Notes: generated by a model not told the origin, from the letters alone. 63,614 bases of DNA from Pseudomonas juntendi (GCF_009932375.1 NZ_BLJG01000001.1:1-63614); one strand, 5' to 3'. Positions 40,669 to 49,207 are shown, counted from the first letter of the stretch. Numbers and translations are program-made.

Positions 40669-41508
40669 TCAGCAGTCGGTGACAGCTGCGTTGCCGCCAC
40701 CGCCGGAAACCGGCGGGCGATCCTTCTGGGTGTGGTCTTTGGTGTTGCCCAGGCGCTTAACCAAGGCATCAAAGTCGGTGCTGAGCTTGGAGAACTTGCT
40801 TTCCAGCTCGGTGAATGCCTGTTGCCCCTTTTCCAGGGCCTCGGCCTGCTCGGCGCCGTGAGTGGCCAACTGGTCGATCAGTTCGCCGAGTGCGCCGAAG
40901 TTGGCGGCATCCTTGCCATCCTTTTCCTTGCCCTTGTTGATGAGGCCACTGACCTTGGCCCGAAGCTCGGCGAACATGCCGGGGCTGTCAGTCACCTCCT
41001 CGAATTCGAATGCCGTCTCCTCGGCAGTACTGAAGATGTTGTCTTTGTCCTTTTTGTTGCCGGCGCGGAACGAGAGCGCCTCGGTGCCCAGGCTGGCAGG
41101 GGTATCGGTTACGGCCAGGCCTACCAGGTAGGCCTTGCCGCTGTCCGCGAACTTCGGCTGTACCTCGATGCTGGTATAGATCTTCTGGCCGGCCTTGTTC
41201 AGGGCAAGCAATGCATCGTTTGGCTGCAGTTGGGCGAACAGGGCCAGTTTCTTGATGCCGGCGATCTCGACCTCTTCAGCCTTGCACGCCAGGACGTCGC
41301 CATAGGCGCCGAACTCTCCGCCAGGCCAGTAGCCCTTGATGTGCTCGCAGTTGATGCGGGCACCGTAGGTGTTCGGGCTGTAGGTGCTGGCCATGTCCTC
41401 GATCCAGCTGCGTTCGATGTTGCGGCCATCGGTGGTCGCCCCCTCGACAGCGACTCGGGTCCATTTGGAACGGTATTTCTTGGCGGAGTTGTCGGTATTG
41501 CCGGCCAT
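40669..41508 (-). CDS. O: Capsid scaffold/protease gpO
   Basis: A 279-aa P2 gpO. The N-terminal protease part has KWTRVAVEGATTDGRNIERS, YGARINCEHIKGYWPGGEFG and SIEVQPKFADSGKAYLVGLA with a serine in the position expected for the family; the C-terminal ~90 residues are helical scaffold. Start ATG 41508 has aggaa upstream. The open frame extends to 41673 without support. It is divergent from P; the 150-bp gap should hold late promoters for both directions. Confidence 0.92.
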   Translation of the reverse strand: MAGNTDNSAKKYRSKWTRVAVEGATTDGRNIERSWIEDMASTYSPNTYGARINCEHIKGYWPGGEFGAYGDVLACKAEEVEIAGIKKLALFAQLQPNDALLALNKAGQKIYTSIEVQPKFADSGKAYLVGLAVTDTPASLGTEALSFRAGNKKDKDNIFSTAEETAFEFEEVTDSPGMFAELRAKVSGLINKGKEKDGKDAANFGALGELIDQLATHGAEQAEALEKGQQAFTELESKFSKLSTDFDALVKRLGNTKDHTQKDRPPVSGGGGNAAVTDC

Positions 41509-41659
41509 TCTGGAATTCCTCGTAGCGTTGGCGGTCTGCCTGGCGATGAGGGCATGGTCGGCATCGCGCGTGGCGCGGGCAATGCACTGGACTTGTAGGA
41601 CAGGGACATACAGCCCCCCGAGATAGGGGATCACGCGCGCGGGCGGCAGCATCGGCGCC

Positions 41660-43420
41660 ATGAACGCCACCACATGTGAACTGCCAACCGATCACCGCCG
41701 CCATGCCAAGCATCTGTACTGGCAGGGCTATCGCGTGTGCGAGATCGCCGAGCTGATCGGCGAGAAAGAGAAAACGCTGCACAGCTGGAAAGCCCGTGAC
41801 GAGTGGGACCGGGCCACACCACTGGAGCGCATCCAGGCGGCGACTGAAGCGCGGTTGGTCCAGTTGCTGCTGAAGGACCCGAAGACCGGCACGGATTTCA
41901 AGGAAATCGACCTTCTGCACCGCCAGCTGGAGCGCCAAGCGCGCATCGAGCGGTACAAGAGTGGCGGTACCGAAACAGACCTCAACCCGGAGCTGGCCAA
42001 GCGCAACGAAGGACCGAAGCGAAAGCCCAAGCGTAACGAGATAGATGAGGAGCAGGTCGAGAAGCTGCTTGAGGCGTTCCTGGATGGTTGTTTCGATTAT
42101 CAGAAGGATTGGTACCGAGCTGGCAACCAGCGCACCAGGGCGATACTCAAATCGCGGCAGATCGGCGCAACCTTCTACTTTGCCCGGGAAGCCTTGATCG
42201 ATGCACTCACGACCGGGCGCAACCAGATTTTCCTGTCGGCCAGCAAGGCCCAGGCGCATATCTTCAAGGCCTACATTCAGGCATTCGCCCGCGACACCAT
42301 CGGTGTCGAGCTGGCCGGCGACCCGATCATCCTGGCCAACGGCGCCGAACTGCATTTCCTCGGTACCAACGCTCGAACCGCCCAGGGCTACCACGGCAAC
42401 TTCTACTTTGACGAATTCTTCTGGACCTTCAAGTTCAAGGAACTCAACAAGGTCGCCTCGGGCATGGCGATGCAGAAGCAGTACCGCAGGACCTACTTCT
42501 CGACCCCCAGCTCAATGGCGCACGAGGCCTACAGTTTCTGGACGGGTGAGCGTTTTAACAAGGGCAAACCGACTGCCCAGCACATCAAGTTGGATGTTGG
42601 CCATAACGCGCTGCAGATGGGCCGGCTGTGCGAGGATCGGATTTGGCGGCAGATCGTCACGATTCTGGACGCCGAGGAGCGGGGCTGCGACCTATTCGAC
42701 CTAGACGAGCTGCGATTGGAGTACGACGCGGCAGCATTCCAGAACTTGCTCATGTGCGAGTTCGTCGACGACGGTGCGAGCATTTTCCCGCTGGCCGTGC
42801 TGCAGCCGTGCATGGTCGACAGCTGGACCGAGTGGGCCGATTACAAGCCCTTCGCTGCTCGGCCCTTCGCTGATCGGCAGGTATGGGTGGGCTACGACCC
42901 CGCGGAAACGGGTGATACAGCCGGCCTGATAGTGGTGGCGCCCCCCATGGTGCCTGGAGGGAAATTCCGTGTACTAGAGCGGCACCAGTTCCGCGGGATG
43001 GACTTCGCCAGTCAGGCCGAGACGATCCGCAAGGTAACGCAGCGCTATTGGGTCACCTACATCGGCATCGATACGACAGGTATGGGTAGTGCCGTAGCCC
43101 AGCTGGTGCGCCAGTTCTTCCCTGGGGTGCGCACCTTCACCTACAACCCCGAGGTCAAGACGCGCCTGGTCATGAAAGCCTGGGACGTCATCACCAACGG
43201 CCGGCTGGAGTTCGACGCTGGCTGGACCGATCTCGCTCAGTCACTCATGGCCATCCGCAAAACCATCACACCTGGCGGTCGCCAGTTCACCTACACGGCA
43301 GGGCGTAACGACACCACCGGTCACGCTGACCTGGCCTGGGCGCTCTTCCACGCACTGCACAACGAGCCGCTTGAGGGCCAAACCGTGGCAAACACCGGCA
43401 TCATGGAGATCTATCAATGA
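41660..43420 (+). CDS. P: Large terminase subunit gpP
   Basis: A 586-aa terminase ATPase/nuclease. An N-terminal HTH (GYRVCEIAELIGEKEKTLHS) precedes the ATPase with a modified Walker A region around LKSRQIGATFYFAREALIDA and Walker B-like FYFDEFFWTFKF. The nuclease part includes VWVGYDPAETGDTAGLIVVA with metal-binding Asp residues. It cuts at cos and drives DNA into the head. It overlaps Q by 4 bp. Confidence 0.95.
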   Translation: MNATTCELPTDHRRHAKHLYWQGYRVCEIAELIGEKEKTLHSWKARDEWDRATPLERIQAATEARLVQLLLKDPKTGTDFKEIDLLHRQLERQARIERYKSGGTETDLNPELAKRNEGPKRKPKRNEIDEEQVEKLLEAFLDGCFDYQKDWYRAGNQRTRAILKSRQIGATFYFAREALIDALTTGRNQIFLSASKAQAHIFKAYIQAFARDTIGVELAGDPIILANGAELHFLGTNARTAQGYHGNFYFDEFFWTFKFKELNKVASGMAMQKQYRRTYFSTPSSMAHEAYSFWTGERFNKGKPTAQHIKLDVGHNALQMGRLCEDRIWRQIVTILDAEERGCDLFDLDELRLEYDAAAFQNLLMCEFVDDGASIFPLAVLQPCMVDSWTEWADYKPFAARPFADRQVWVGYDPAETGDTAGLIVVAPPMVPGGKFRVLERHQFRGMDFASQAETIRKVTQRYWVTYIGIDTTGMGSAVAQLVRQFFPGVRTFTYNPEVKTRLVMKAWDVITNGRLEFDAGWTDLAQSLMAIRKTITPGGRQFTYTAGRNDTTGHADLAWALFHALHNEPLEGQTVANTGIMEIYQ

Positions 43421-44457
43421 GCAAGTCTCACAAGACCCGGACTAACCGCAGCGACCTGGTGCAGCAGGCCGCCCAAGGCGAGCTGATTGCCAAGGGAGAT
43501 AGCGGACAGGCCGCGTCCTTCACGTTCGGCGATCCGGTTCCGGTACTGGATGGGCGGGAGATCCTGGACTACCTGGAAGCCTGGTCGAATGGTCGTTGGT
43601 ACGAGCCGCCCGTCAACCTGGACAGCCTGGCGCGCTCGACTAGGGCGAGCGTATATCTGCAGTCTGGGCTCACCTTCAAGCGGAACATGCTGGTCCGCAG
43701 CTTTATCCCCCACAAACTGCTGGGCCGGCAGGCCTTCGAGCAGATCGTCATGGACTGGGGTTGGTGCGGCAACCTCTACCTAGAAAAACACGACAACATG
43801 CTCGGCCGGGCGATGGGGTTGCAGCCCTGCCTGGCCAAATACATGCGCCGCGGTACCGACCTGAACACTTACTACCAGGTACGGGGGTGGAAGGACGAGC
43901 ACGAATTCAAAATGGGCACCGTCTGCCACCTGCGGGAGGCCGACATCAACCAGGAAATCTACGGTCTGCCCGAGTGGATGGCTGCCTTACAGAGCGCGCT
44001 GCTCAACGAGAGCGCGACCCTGTTCCGGCGCAAGTACTACCAGAACGGTAGCCATGCGGGCTTCATCCTGTATATGACCGACCCGGCCCATAACGAGAAG
44101 TTTGTCGACGACCTGCGGGACGCTATGAGGAGCAGCAAAGGGCCGGGCAACTTCCGCAACCTGTTCATGTACGCACCAGGTGGCAAGAAAGATGGTATCC
44201 AGTTGCTGCCGATCAGCGAGGTGGCGGCGAAGGACGACTTCGGCGCGATCAAGAACATTAGCCGCGACGACCTGCTGGCCGCTCTTCGCATACCACCACA
44301 ACTGATGGGTATAGTGCCGCAAAATGCTGGAGGGTTTGGCTCGATTAAAGAAGCAACGGAAGTGTGGGTGCAAAACGAGCTCGACCCAATCAAAACACGA
44401 TTGCAACAAGTAAACGAGTGGCTAGGGGACGAGGTTGTTCGCTTCATCCAACAATAA
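43417..44457 (+). CDS. Q: Portal protein gpQ
   Basis: A 346-aa portal subunit, P2 gpQ family (SFTFGDPVPVLDGREILDYL; SFIPHKLLGRQAFEQIVMDW; DDLLAALRIPPQLMGIVPQN). The length matches P2 Q (344). Last gene of the P-Q operon, followed by a hairpin. Confidence 0.95.
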   Translation: MSKSHKTRTNRSDLVQQAAQGELIAKGDSGQAASFTFGDPVPVLDGREILDYLEAWSNGRWYEPPVNLDSLARSTRASVYLQSGLTFKRNMLVRSFIPHKLLGRQAFEQIVMDWGWCGNLYLEKHDNMLGRAMGLQPCLAKYMRRGTDLNTYYQVRGWKDEHEFKMGTVCHLREADINQEIYGLPEWMAALQSALLNESATLFRRKYYQNGSHAGFILYMTDPAHNEKFVDDLRDAMRSSKGPGNFRNLFMYAPGGKKDGIQLLPISEVAAKDDFGAIKNISRDDLLAALRIPPQLMGIVPQNAGGFGSIKEATEVWVQNELDPIKTRLQQVNEWLGDEVVRFIQQ

Positions 44458-44483
44458 GCTTAATTGCATCCTTTTGAAAAAAA

Positions 44484-44515
44484 CTGTGATGGCTGCCTAA
44501 TAGTAGCCGTCACAG
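44484..44515 (+). terminator. Probable terminator after Q
   Basis: A stem formed by ctgtgatggct and the near-complement agccgtcacag (one mismatch) around ~10 nt. No strong T-run follows, so efficiency is uncertain. It separates the P-Q operon from the convergent cargo operon. Confidence 0.5.
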
Positions 44516-44550
44516 TGATGTGTGGGGTTCCGTCTAAGTGTCAGAATTTT

Positions 44551-45453
44551 TTAATGTTCCGCGCCGGCTCTAGACAGGTAGTCGTTGAGCGTATACCTGA
44601 TCATCGATTTGATCTCTAACAAATTAGTGTCGGCAACGGTCTTCCCCGTTATCCCTGCGGATACAATAGTCAAGCCAAGGCTTTTAGCAATTTCCGCTCT
44701 ACTGCCGTTTAGCTCTTTTTCACCAATCTTGACGGTGATCTTACTTTCGAATAACTGTCCCTTGAGTTTTTGTACAAAAGGCGCAGGGTCAACGGTTTCG
44801 TCAGAGACCAAGAGAACCTCAAGGAAATAAGGTGCAGGCATCAGCCCCAACACCCCTGTCCATTCGTCTTCTGCTGCTGAACTGAGAGAGAAGTAAATTC
44901 CATATAGTCCATTGCTACGCAGCTTGCTATCAAGAGATGACTGGATTTTGCTGAGTTTCAATATGTCGTTGAAGTCATCTGGGAGCGTTACGCGTGTGTA
45001 GCTTCTGGAGAGCCAGCCCGCAAAATTATCAAGCCATTGATTATTCAGCCAGTCAGCGGTTTCTCGATTAGTATCACAAATTTCGTACGCGGGTTGCCCT
45101 AGGTCTGCTAGTTTCCTTCGACTGATCCAAGTTCGCTTCTGAATATCAATTTCAAACGCGACCGTTTCGCCGGACCCTTCAGCCTTAGTGTGCAAGATTC
45201 TTGGGTTGTTTCCTTTCGAAACGGCCGGATCAATATCAATGATATCAATCTTCTTGGCGGCTACCATTTCGAAGACAGGAATTCTTTCAAAGTCAAGATT
45301 GTAAAGGTTGCAAGTTTGCGAAGTGATTACCCACCAAGTAGGCTCCACATCCTCTTGTACGTCATCGTCAAAGCGGGAAGCAGGCAAAATGGAGCCTTGC
45401 CACCATCCTGCCCTTTTAATTGCTTCAACCAATGCCTCGTCATTCTCAGCCAA
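44551..45453 (-). CDS. Cargo protein C, uncharacterised family
   Basis: A 300-aa soluble protein, last gene of the three-gene cassette. Landmarks are WWQGSILPASRF at the N-terminus, WWVITSQTCNL (~residue 40, the place where relatives have a 'sQdCD' motif), IQKRTWISRRKLADL and a middle block FAGWLSRSYTRVTLPDDFND. I associate this pattern with an uncharacterised family seen next to TIGR04255 genes, from memory. The C-terminal ~120 residues form a separate alpha/beta part. It overlaps the HTH gene by 8 bp. The AT-rich codon use differs from the phage structural genes, so it was acquired separately. Function unknown. Confidence 0.75.
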   Translation of the reverse strand: MAENDEALVEAIKRAGWWQGSILPASRFDDDVQEDVEPTWWVITSQTCNLYNLDFERIPVFEMVAAKKIDIIDIDPAVSKGNNPRILHTKAEGSGETVAFEIDIQKRTWISRRKLADLGQPAYEICDTNRETADWLNNQWLDNFAGWLSRSYTRVTLPDDFNDILKLSKIQSSLDSKLRSNGLYGIYFSLSSAAEDEWTGVLGLMPAPYFLEVLLVSDETVDPAPFVQKLKGQLFESKITVKIGEKELNGSRAEIAKSLGLTIVSAGITGKTVADTNLLEIKSMIRYTLNDYLSRAGAEH

Positions 45454-46189
45454 GATCTGCTACTCGCTCCACGTCACTAGCGTGTGCATTACCTACGTAG
45501 GTTTTGCCCAATTTAGGAAGCCCTTCTCCAAGTCGAGGGGCTAGTTCATCCAGCTTCGCGATAGCAGCGGCCATACGCGAGTCATAATCTAGAGCATCAT
45601 CGAGAATCACGTCAAGAAAGGAACGGCCATCTAAAGTCATCAGCCAGACCCCTTTCAAACGCTTCAGATCTAGCTTCGAATTATTGCGTCTGACTAATGT
45701 TGAGATAAGTTCCATTCGATTGGAGATATTCGCCCTTGGTGCGGCGTTATCAAGCCAATCATATACAGACTTACGAGTCACACCAAACAGCTGGGCGAGT
45801 TGGGTGATTGAGAGTCCAAGCTCAGACTGAATAAATTCAATTTGATTTTTGAAGGAAATAGCTGCGGGTCTTTCCTCTTTAGAAGCTGTATTTGCTACAG
45901 AAATTATGTTTCTGGTGAGCTCGGTAGGGCTGCCGTCCACTGTAATAATAAGTGCTGGAGTCTTGCGAAGCAATCCAGTTACGTCTTGAGGCAAGCTGTT
46001 TTCAAAGATAGCACCAATTTTAGTTTGAAAAGGTTCACTATCAATGAAGGTTCTTTGTGTGTCGCCAACTAAAAACCTAGACCTGGCTTTCGCAATATAG
46101 GCCGCAGATGAAGAGTATGATCGGCCTGCCTTGCAACCATATAAGGGTGCTTGAATAGATGGCGCTGCAACTGCGTCGGCGGCAAACAT
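45446..46189 (-). CDS. Cargo protein B, HTH DNA-binding protein
   Basis: A 247-aa protein. I start it at ATG 46189, since aggag lies 6 nt upstream and the ATG overlaps the previous stop (TAATG); an in-frame ATG at 46207 lacks that. A Cro/C1-type helix-turn-helix is in the middle (IQSELGLSITQLAQLFGVTR-KSVYDWL, ~residues 119-145), flanked by an N-terminal ~100-residue part (TFIDSEPFQTKIGAIFENSL, TPALIITVDGSP) and a C-terminal helical part. It may regulate the cassette or act as the antitoxin/sensor element. It overlaps gene C by 8 bp. Confidence 0.78.
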   Translation of the reverse strand: MFAADAVAAPSIQAPLYGCKAGRSYSSSAAYIAKARSRFLVGDTQRTFIDSEPFQTKIGAIFENSLPQDVTGLLRKTPALIITVDGSPTELTRNIISVANTASKEERPAAISFKNQIEFIQSELGLSITQLAQLFGVTRKSVYDWLDNAAPRANISNRMELISTLVRRNNSKLDLKRLKGVWLMTLDGRSFLDVILDDALDYDSRMAAAIAKLDELAPRLGEGLPKLGKTYVGNAHASDVERVADLG

Positions 46190-47028
46190 TAGGATTCTCC
46201 TTTCCAAACGTTGAACGCGTGCTCAGTAAAAATATCAGCTTGCCTGAAAAATTTGTTTGCTAGATTGTGAAGATCATTAAGTACTTGTTCGAGCTCTTCT
46301 TGTTTCACACGTTTAGGATTTTCATACATAGCCACGGCGTCCATGTCTACGATAAATTCCTCAGCCCCTAGAGGGGAAACTTCAAACTGTTTTTCAGGTC
46401 CATTCAATATTAGAGGTATTGACACCATCTCTTGTGGGATTGGAAACGCGCCTGGAAGCGCCAAGACGTTAACTCTAAGGTTGTGTGCGCCAAATTTATA
46501 TATGGACATTACATGCCCCCCGACAGCTGATAAGTCTTCGGCTGTGGGAGAAAGATATCGCTCGGAAATATATTGAGACTTCGTCTCACCAATCTTTGGC
46601 TTGATGTGATCTAAGTATCTAACCCCAGCGTTATGCACATCTATAAAATTCATGTACTTATAGAGCACTTTAAGGGCGCGACTATTCTTTGCGGCGAAAT
46701 CTTGATAACTACTGTATGTGGTGGTGAAAAATATTATTTGATCTTTCGAGAACTGGACACAGTAATCCTTATCGGCATCCGCCAACATCCATGCTTCATG
46801 AGTCTGCCCGGCCCCCTGTTGCTGCCCTTCAGGCGCCTCCATTTTGATGTGATGCATCAACGGAAGCACGTCTCGCAGCTCGTCTTGAATTTCATCCATT
46901 TTCTTGGCCACTAAAGGCCACGGCGCAAAGCGTACAGATGCGAGGACGTATTTTAAGGGCGACTTAGACAGGATGCCGGTGCGTTTCGTCATTGGATTGG
47001 ATCCGAAAATAAAGGGGATTCCTACCAT
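46189..47028 (-). CDS. Cargo protein A, TIGR04255-like
   Basis: A 279-aa protein that resembles the sporadic TIGR04255 family. It has an early SPLKYVLASVRFAPWPLVAK strand ('PL..V...IrF.p.P'), a central ALKVLYKYMNFIDVHNAGVR-YLDHI segment and the closing LANKFFRQADIFTEHAFNVW. Function of the family is unknown; genes of this kind are scattered in prophages and islands. The start is ATG 47028, or ATG 46992 (MTKRTGILSKSPLKY), which fits family starts better; ribosome sites are weak at both. First gene of the cassette. Confidence 0.75.
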   Translation of the reverse strand: MVGIPFIFGSNPMTKRTGILSKSPLKYVLASVRFAPWPLVAKKMDEIQDELRDVLPLMHHIKMEAPEGQQQGAGQTHEAWMLADADKDYCVQFSKDQIIFFTTTYSSYQDFAAKNSRALKVLYKYMNFIDVHNAGVRYLDHIKPKIGETKSQYISERYLSPTAEDLSAVGGHVMSIYKFGAHNLRVNVLALPGAFPIPQEMVSIPLILNGPEKQFEVSPLGAEEFIVDMDAVAMYENPKRVKQEELEQVLNDLHNLANKFFRQADIFTEHAFNVWKGES

Positions 47029-47089
47029 GCAAACTATACACGAAAGTAAACAAATGGTGACCCTCTTCAGTCGCGTCCCGGCGCGCGCC

Positions 47090-47108
47090 CTCGTCCCCCC
47101 GCCACGCC
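47090..47108 (-). other. Candidate cos site
   Basis: On the minus strand the sequence is ggcgtggcggggggacgag. It shares the ggcg-a/t-ggcgggg core that I remember from P2 and 186 cos ends. As in P2 it reads from the end of the genome towards Q. The trailing half differs from those phages. Confidence 0.5.
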
Positions 47109-47358
47109 TGCGGGCTAAACGTGTTGGAATTTCTGCGCCCCTGCAGCCAGGGCCAAGCCGCCCAGTAACTGGGATTGGGCAGGTGGTGAGGGGTGCCGGC
47201 GTTCTGCGAATCCCTGCAGCGGCAAGGTTTTCTGTGGCGAACGGGGATTGGGCTCTGTGAATCTGGGGGAGCCGCCGGAAAAAGGTAAGTTCTCGTGAGG
47301 AGGGGGCTTGGGGATCTCAGAAGCCCGGATTTACTGGGCTTGGTCGCTAACTTTTGAT

Positions 47359-47554
47359 GGTTAGGAAGGGTTAGGATTGAGGTTATTTATTCTCAAGTTC
47401 CTGATTTTAAAGGGATTTATTTTTTGGAAGCTGACGATGGTTAAAGGTAAGGAAATTACTACTTCTTAACCAAAACCTAACTTTTAGAGGTCTTCTGGAG
47501 GCCAGAAATGGAGAGGGATGCAGCCTGTTCGCATGAAACCTAACCGACCTAACC
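47359..47554. repeat. Array of GGTTAGG / CCTAACC motifs
   Basis: GGTTAGG occurs at 47359-47365 and 47369-47375, and CCTAACC at 47539-47545 and 47548-47554, with a variant cctaact at 47475-47481. The repeat ctaactttt occurs at 47347 and 47477. The pairs are in opposite orientation and spaced 9-10 bp. Confidence 0.6.
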
Positions 47555-47644
47555 CTTTTCCGATGGGTCAACATCAAACGGCGGTCCCGCTCTAGGGAAG
47601 GGTGGTCGAGGATGACGCTTTACCTTCTCCTGATGAGCACGTAC

Positions 47645-48172
47645 TCACTCTGACTCGATCTCTTGCTGTCCAGGCTGCTTGAATTCAGGACGCTCAATCG
47701 CCAAACCTATCTGCAGATAAGCATCCAGCAGGTCGCACATGTAGCAGATCGCATTCTCAAGGCTGTTGCAGCTGTATTCGGAATTGCCCTTATGCTCATT
47801 TACCGTCTTGATCAGACTGCTACAGAGGCTGTCTTTCTTCGCCTGATCTGGTTCCAGCTCATGCGCCATCAAATTTCGGAGCTGGTTCAGCTTCGATACC
47901 AGCGTCCAGATGTACTCGAGCCCCGGTACCGGCAGATTGCACAAGGATCTTGCCAGCAGCGTAATCTGCTTGAACGTCAGCCGTGCCCCTTTCAGGTGGG
48001 CAGGATTGGGAACAGAGTTCATGCAGAAGTCTCTCAGCATGGACTCAACCAGGAGATGGCCTTTCAGCACCGCGGTCTCCTCATCAGTCCCAGAAGGAAA
48101 ATGCTTTTTGAAGAGCTCTCCGTTCCTCTTGGAAAAAATGGAGTCTGGAGCTTCGACCTCTTTACCTGCCAT
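47645..48172 (-). CDS. HEPN-like prophage protein
   Basis: A 175-aa helical protein between the candidate cos and attR. The start is ATG 48172 (MAGKEVEAPDSIFSKRNGEL); the frame is open to 48262. It contains LNQLRNLMAHEL (~residue 113), which has the R-N-x3-H pattern of HEPN ribonucleases. An acidic LKGHLLVESMLRDF helix precedes it and is also typical of this fold. HEPN proteins are frequent RNases or NTPs-binding partners in abortive infection and toxin systems, but the partner gene is not obvious here. Expression in the lysogen is plausible. Confidence 0.65.
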   Translation of the reverse strand: MAGKEVEAPDSIFSKRNGELFKKHFPSGTDEETAVLKGHLLVESMLRDFCMNSVPNPAHLKGARLTFKQITLLARSLCNLPVPGLEYIWTLVSKLNQLRNLMAHELEPDQAKKDSLCSSLIKTVNEHKGNSEYSCNSLENAICYMCDLLDAYLQIGLAIERPEFKQPGQQEIESE

Positions 48173-48245
48173 CGCTGAGTCATCCTGCACTGCTGGAAAG
48201 GTAATGCTATGCCATCTTGTTACGCTGGTTGTTACGTAAGCCACA

Positions 48246-48276
48246 TAAAAAAGGGCCTGCATCGCTGCAAGCCCTT
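48246..48276 (-). terminator. Phage-supplied tRNA-Thr terminator
   Basis: Stem arms aagggcctgca (48251-48261) and tgcaagccctt (48266-48276) with one mismatch; read on the minus strand the hairpin is followed by a T-run (a-run 48247-48252). It lies 8 bp past the tRNA 3' end and inside the prophage. Confidence 0.8.
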
Positions 48277-48283
48277 GATTTTT

Positions 48284-48360
<77 letters not shown>

Positions 48361-48458
48361 AATGGGGCGTCATTATAGCGATCGGTTGGCGCCTGTAAAC
48401 CACTTCGTTGCGATTGTTCGTAAAAGAGCTAAGTCACCGACCTAAAAGAAGAAATTTC

Positions 48459-48707
48459 TTACCAGCCGCGGTGCAGGGTGGTGACGCTTGGCTCGCTTTT
48501 ACCTGGGTTGAAAAACAGCTTGTCGTTGTCGCAGCCGCGCTTGCGGCAGGGGCTTTCGGTGCGCATGGGCAGGCCGTTGTCACCGCCCAGCTGCATGCCG
48601 GGGTGGTTCCAGCCCAGGTTGTCGCTGGGGTGCGACGCTGGGTGTTGGGAGCAGGCCGTCAGGGCCAGGGCGAAGCTGAGCAGGGCGAGGGGCTTGGTTA
48701 GTGGCAT
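48459..48707 (-). CDS. Small lipoprotein, 82 aa
   Basis: Starts at ATG 48707 with a signal sequence PLTKPLALLSFALALTAC ending in a lipobox (LTAC, Cys 19). The mature part has two further cysteines (SPCRKRGCDN) and a Trp/Gly-rich stretch. It should be anchored in the envelope. I recognise it as a conserved Pseudomonas-type small lipoprotein without known role. The frame extends upstream but without support. Confidence 0.75.
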   Translation of the reverse strand: MPLTKPLALLSFALALTACSQHPASHPSDNLGWNHPGMQLGGDNGLPMRTESPCRKRGCDNDKLFFNPGKSEPSVTTLHRGW

Positions 48708-48845
48708 GGGGTGGGTCCAATGTCGAATCTGGCGCAATGCCAGAAGATCGCAGGGCCGCTGGGCAGCGCGCGATTCACTTTTTAATGATTTGGGGCGCGG
48801 ATGATACACCGATGAGGGTGGGTTTAGCATGGGGTTGCCTGGGAG

Positions 48846-48875
48846 GGCCTCTTCGCGGGTGAACCCGCTCCTACA
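48846..48875. repeat. REP element
   Basis: One REP unit (ggcctcttcgcgggtgaacc followed by cgctcctaca) in the intergenic stretch. Confidence 0.75.
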
Positions 48876-49004
48876 CTTATCGATTAGCCTGCAGGTACGA
48901 AAATTCTGAACCTGGGACCTGAAGGCTTCAGGATCTGTAGGCTTCAGACGTATCCTACGCGCGCCGCCGAAGTATCGCTGTTGTCGGGAAAATGGCTCAC
49001 GGAT

Positions 49005-49160
49005 AACGTTTCCGGGTCGCTCAGGCGACCGGGTGTGAGAACCCTGCTTCGAATAATGCGCTACCCCTTTATGGCGGCCGTACGTGGGCAGACTTCGGTC
49101 TGGCCGGGCTTCCTTATTCGACCGGTTTCTCACCCCGCGTACGGCTGCCACCTGAAATCC
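49005..49160 (+). ncRNA. Structured leader of DUF3077 gene
   Basis: The region upstream of the DUF3077 gene can fold into several helices. A bulged hairpin forms from ccgggtcgc / gcgaccgg (49012-49032). A UUCG tetraloop hairpin is cagac-ttcg-gtctg (49089-49102). Long-range pairs are gccgtacg...gg (49077-49088) with ccccgcgtacggc (49134-49146), or alternatively cgggtgtgagaacc (49030-49043) with ggtttctcaccccg. From memory, similar leaders precede other DUF3077 genes in P. putida. An RNA or DNA-level function is inferred. Confidence 0.5.
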
Positions 49161-49207
49161 GTGAGAAAGATTTTTGGCAGTCCCTTTTCCCCGAATAAGG
49201 TTTTGCC

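Larger units (their letters stand above)
47029..47644. other. Non-coding phage region with candidate cos and motif array
   Basis: No gene is supported in these ~615 bp. The stretch holds a cos-like 19-mer (47090-47108) and an array of CCTAACC/GGTTAGG motifs (47359-47554). Confidence 0.6.

Noticed and set aside
44551..47028. P2 Old or Tin proteins
   Set aside because: None of the three products shows the OLD ATPase/Toprim motifs or resembles Tin; only the genomic position is shared.
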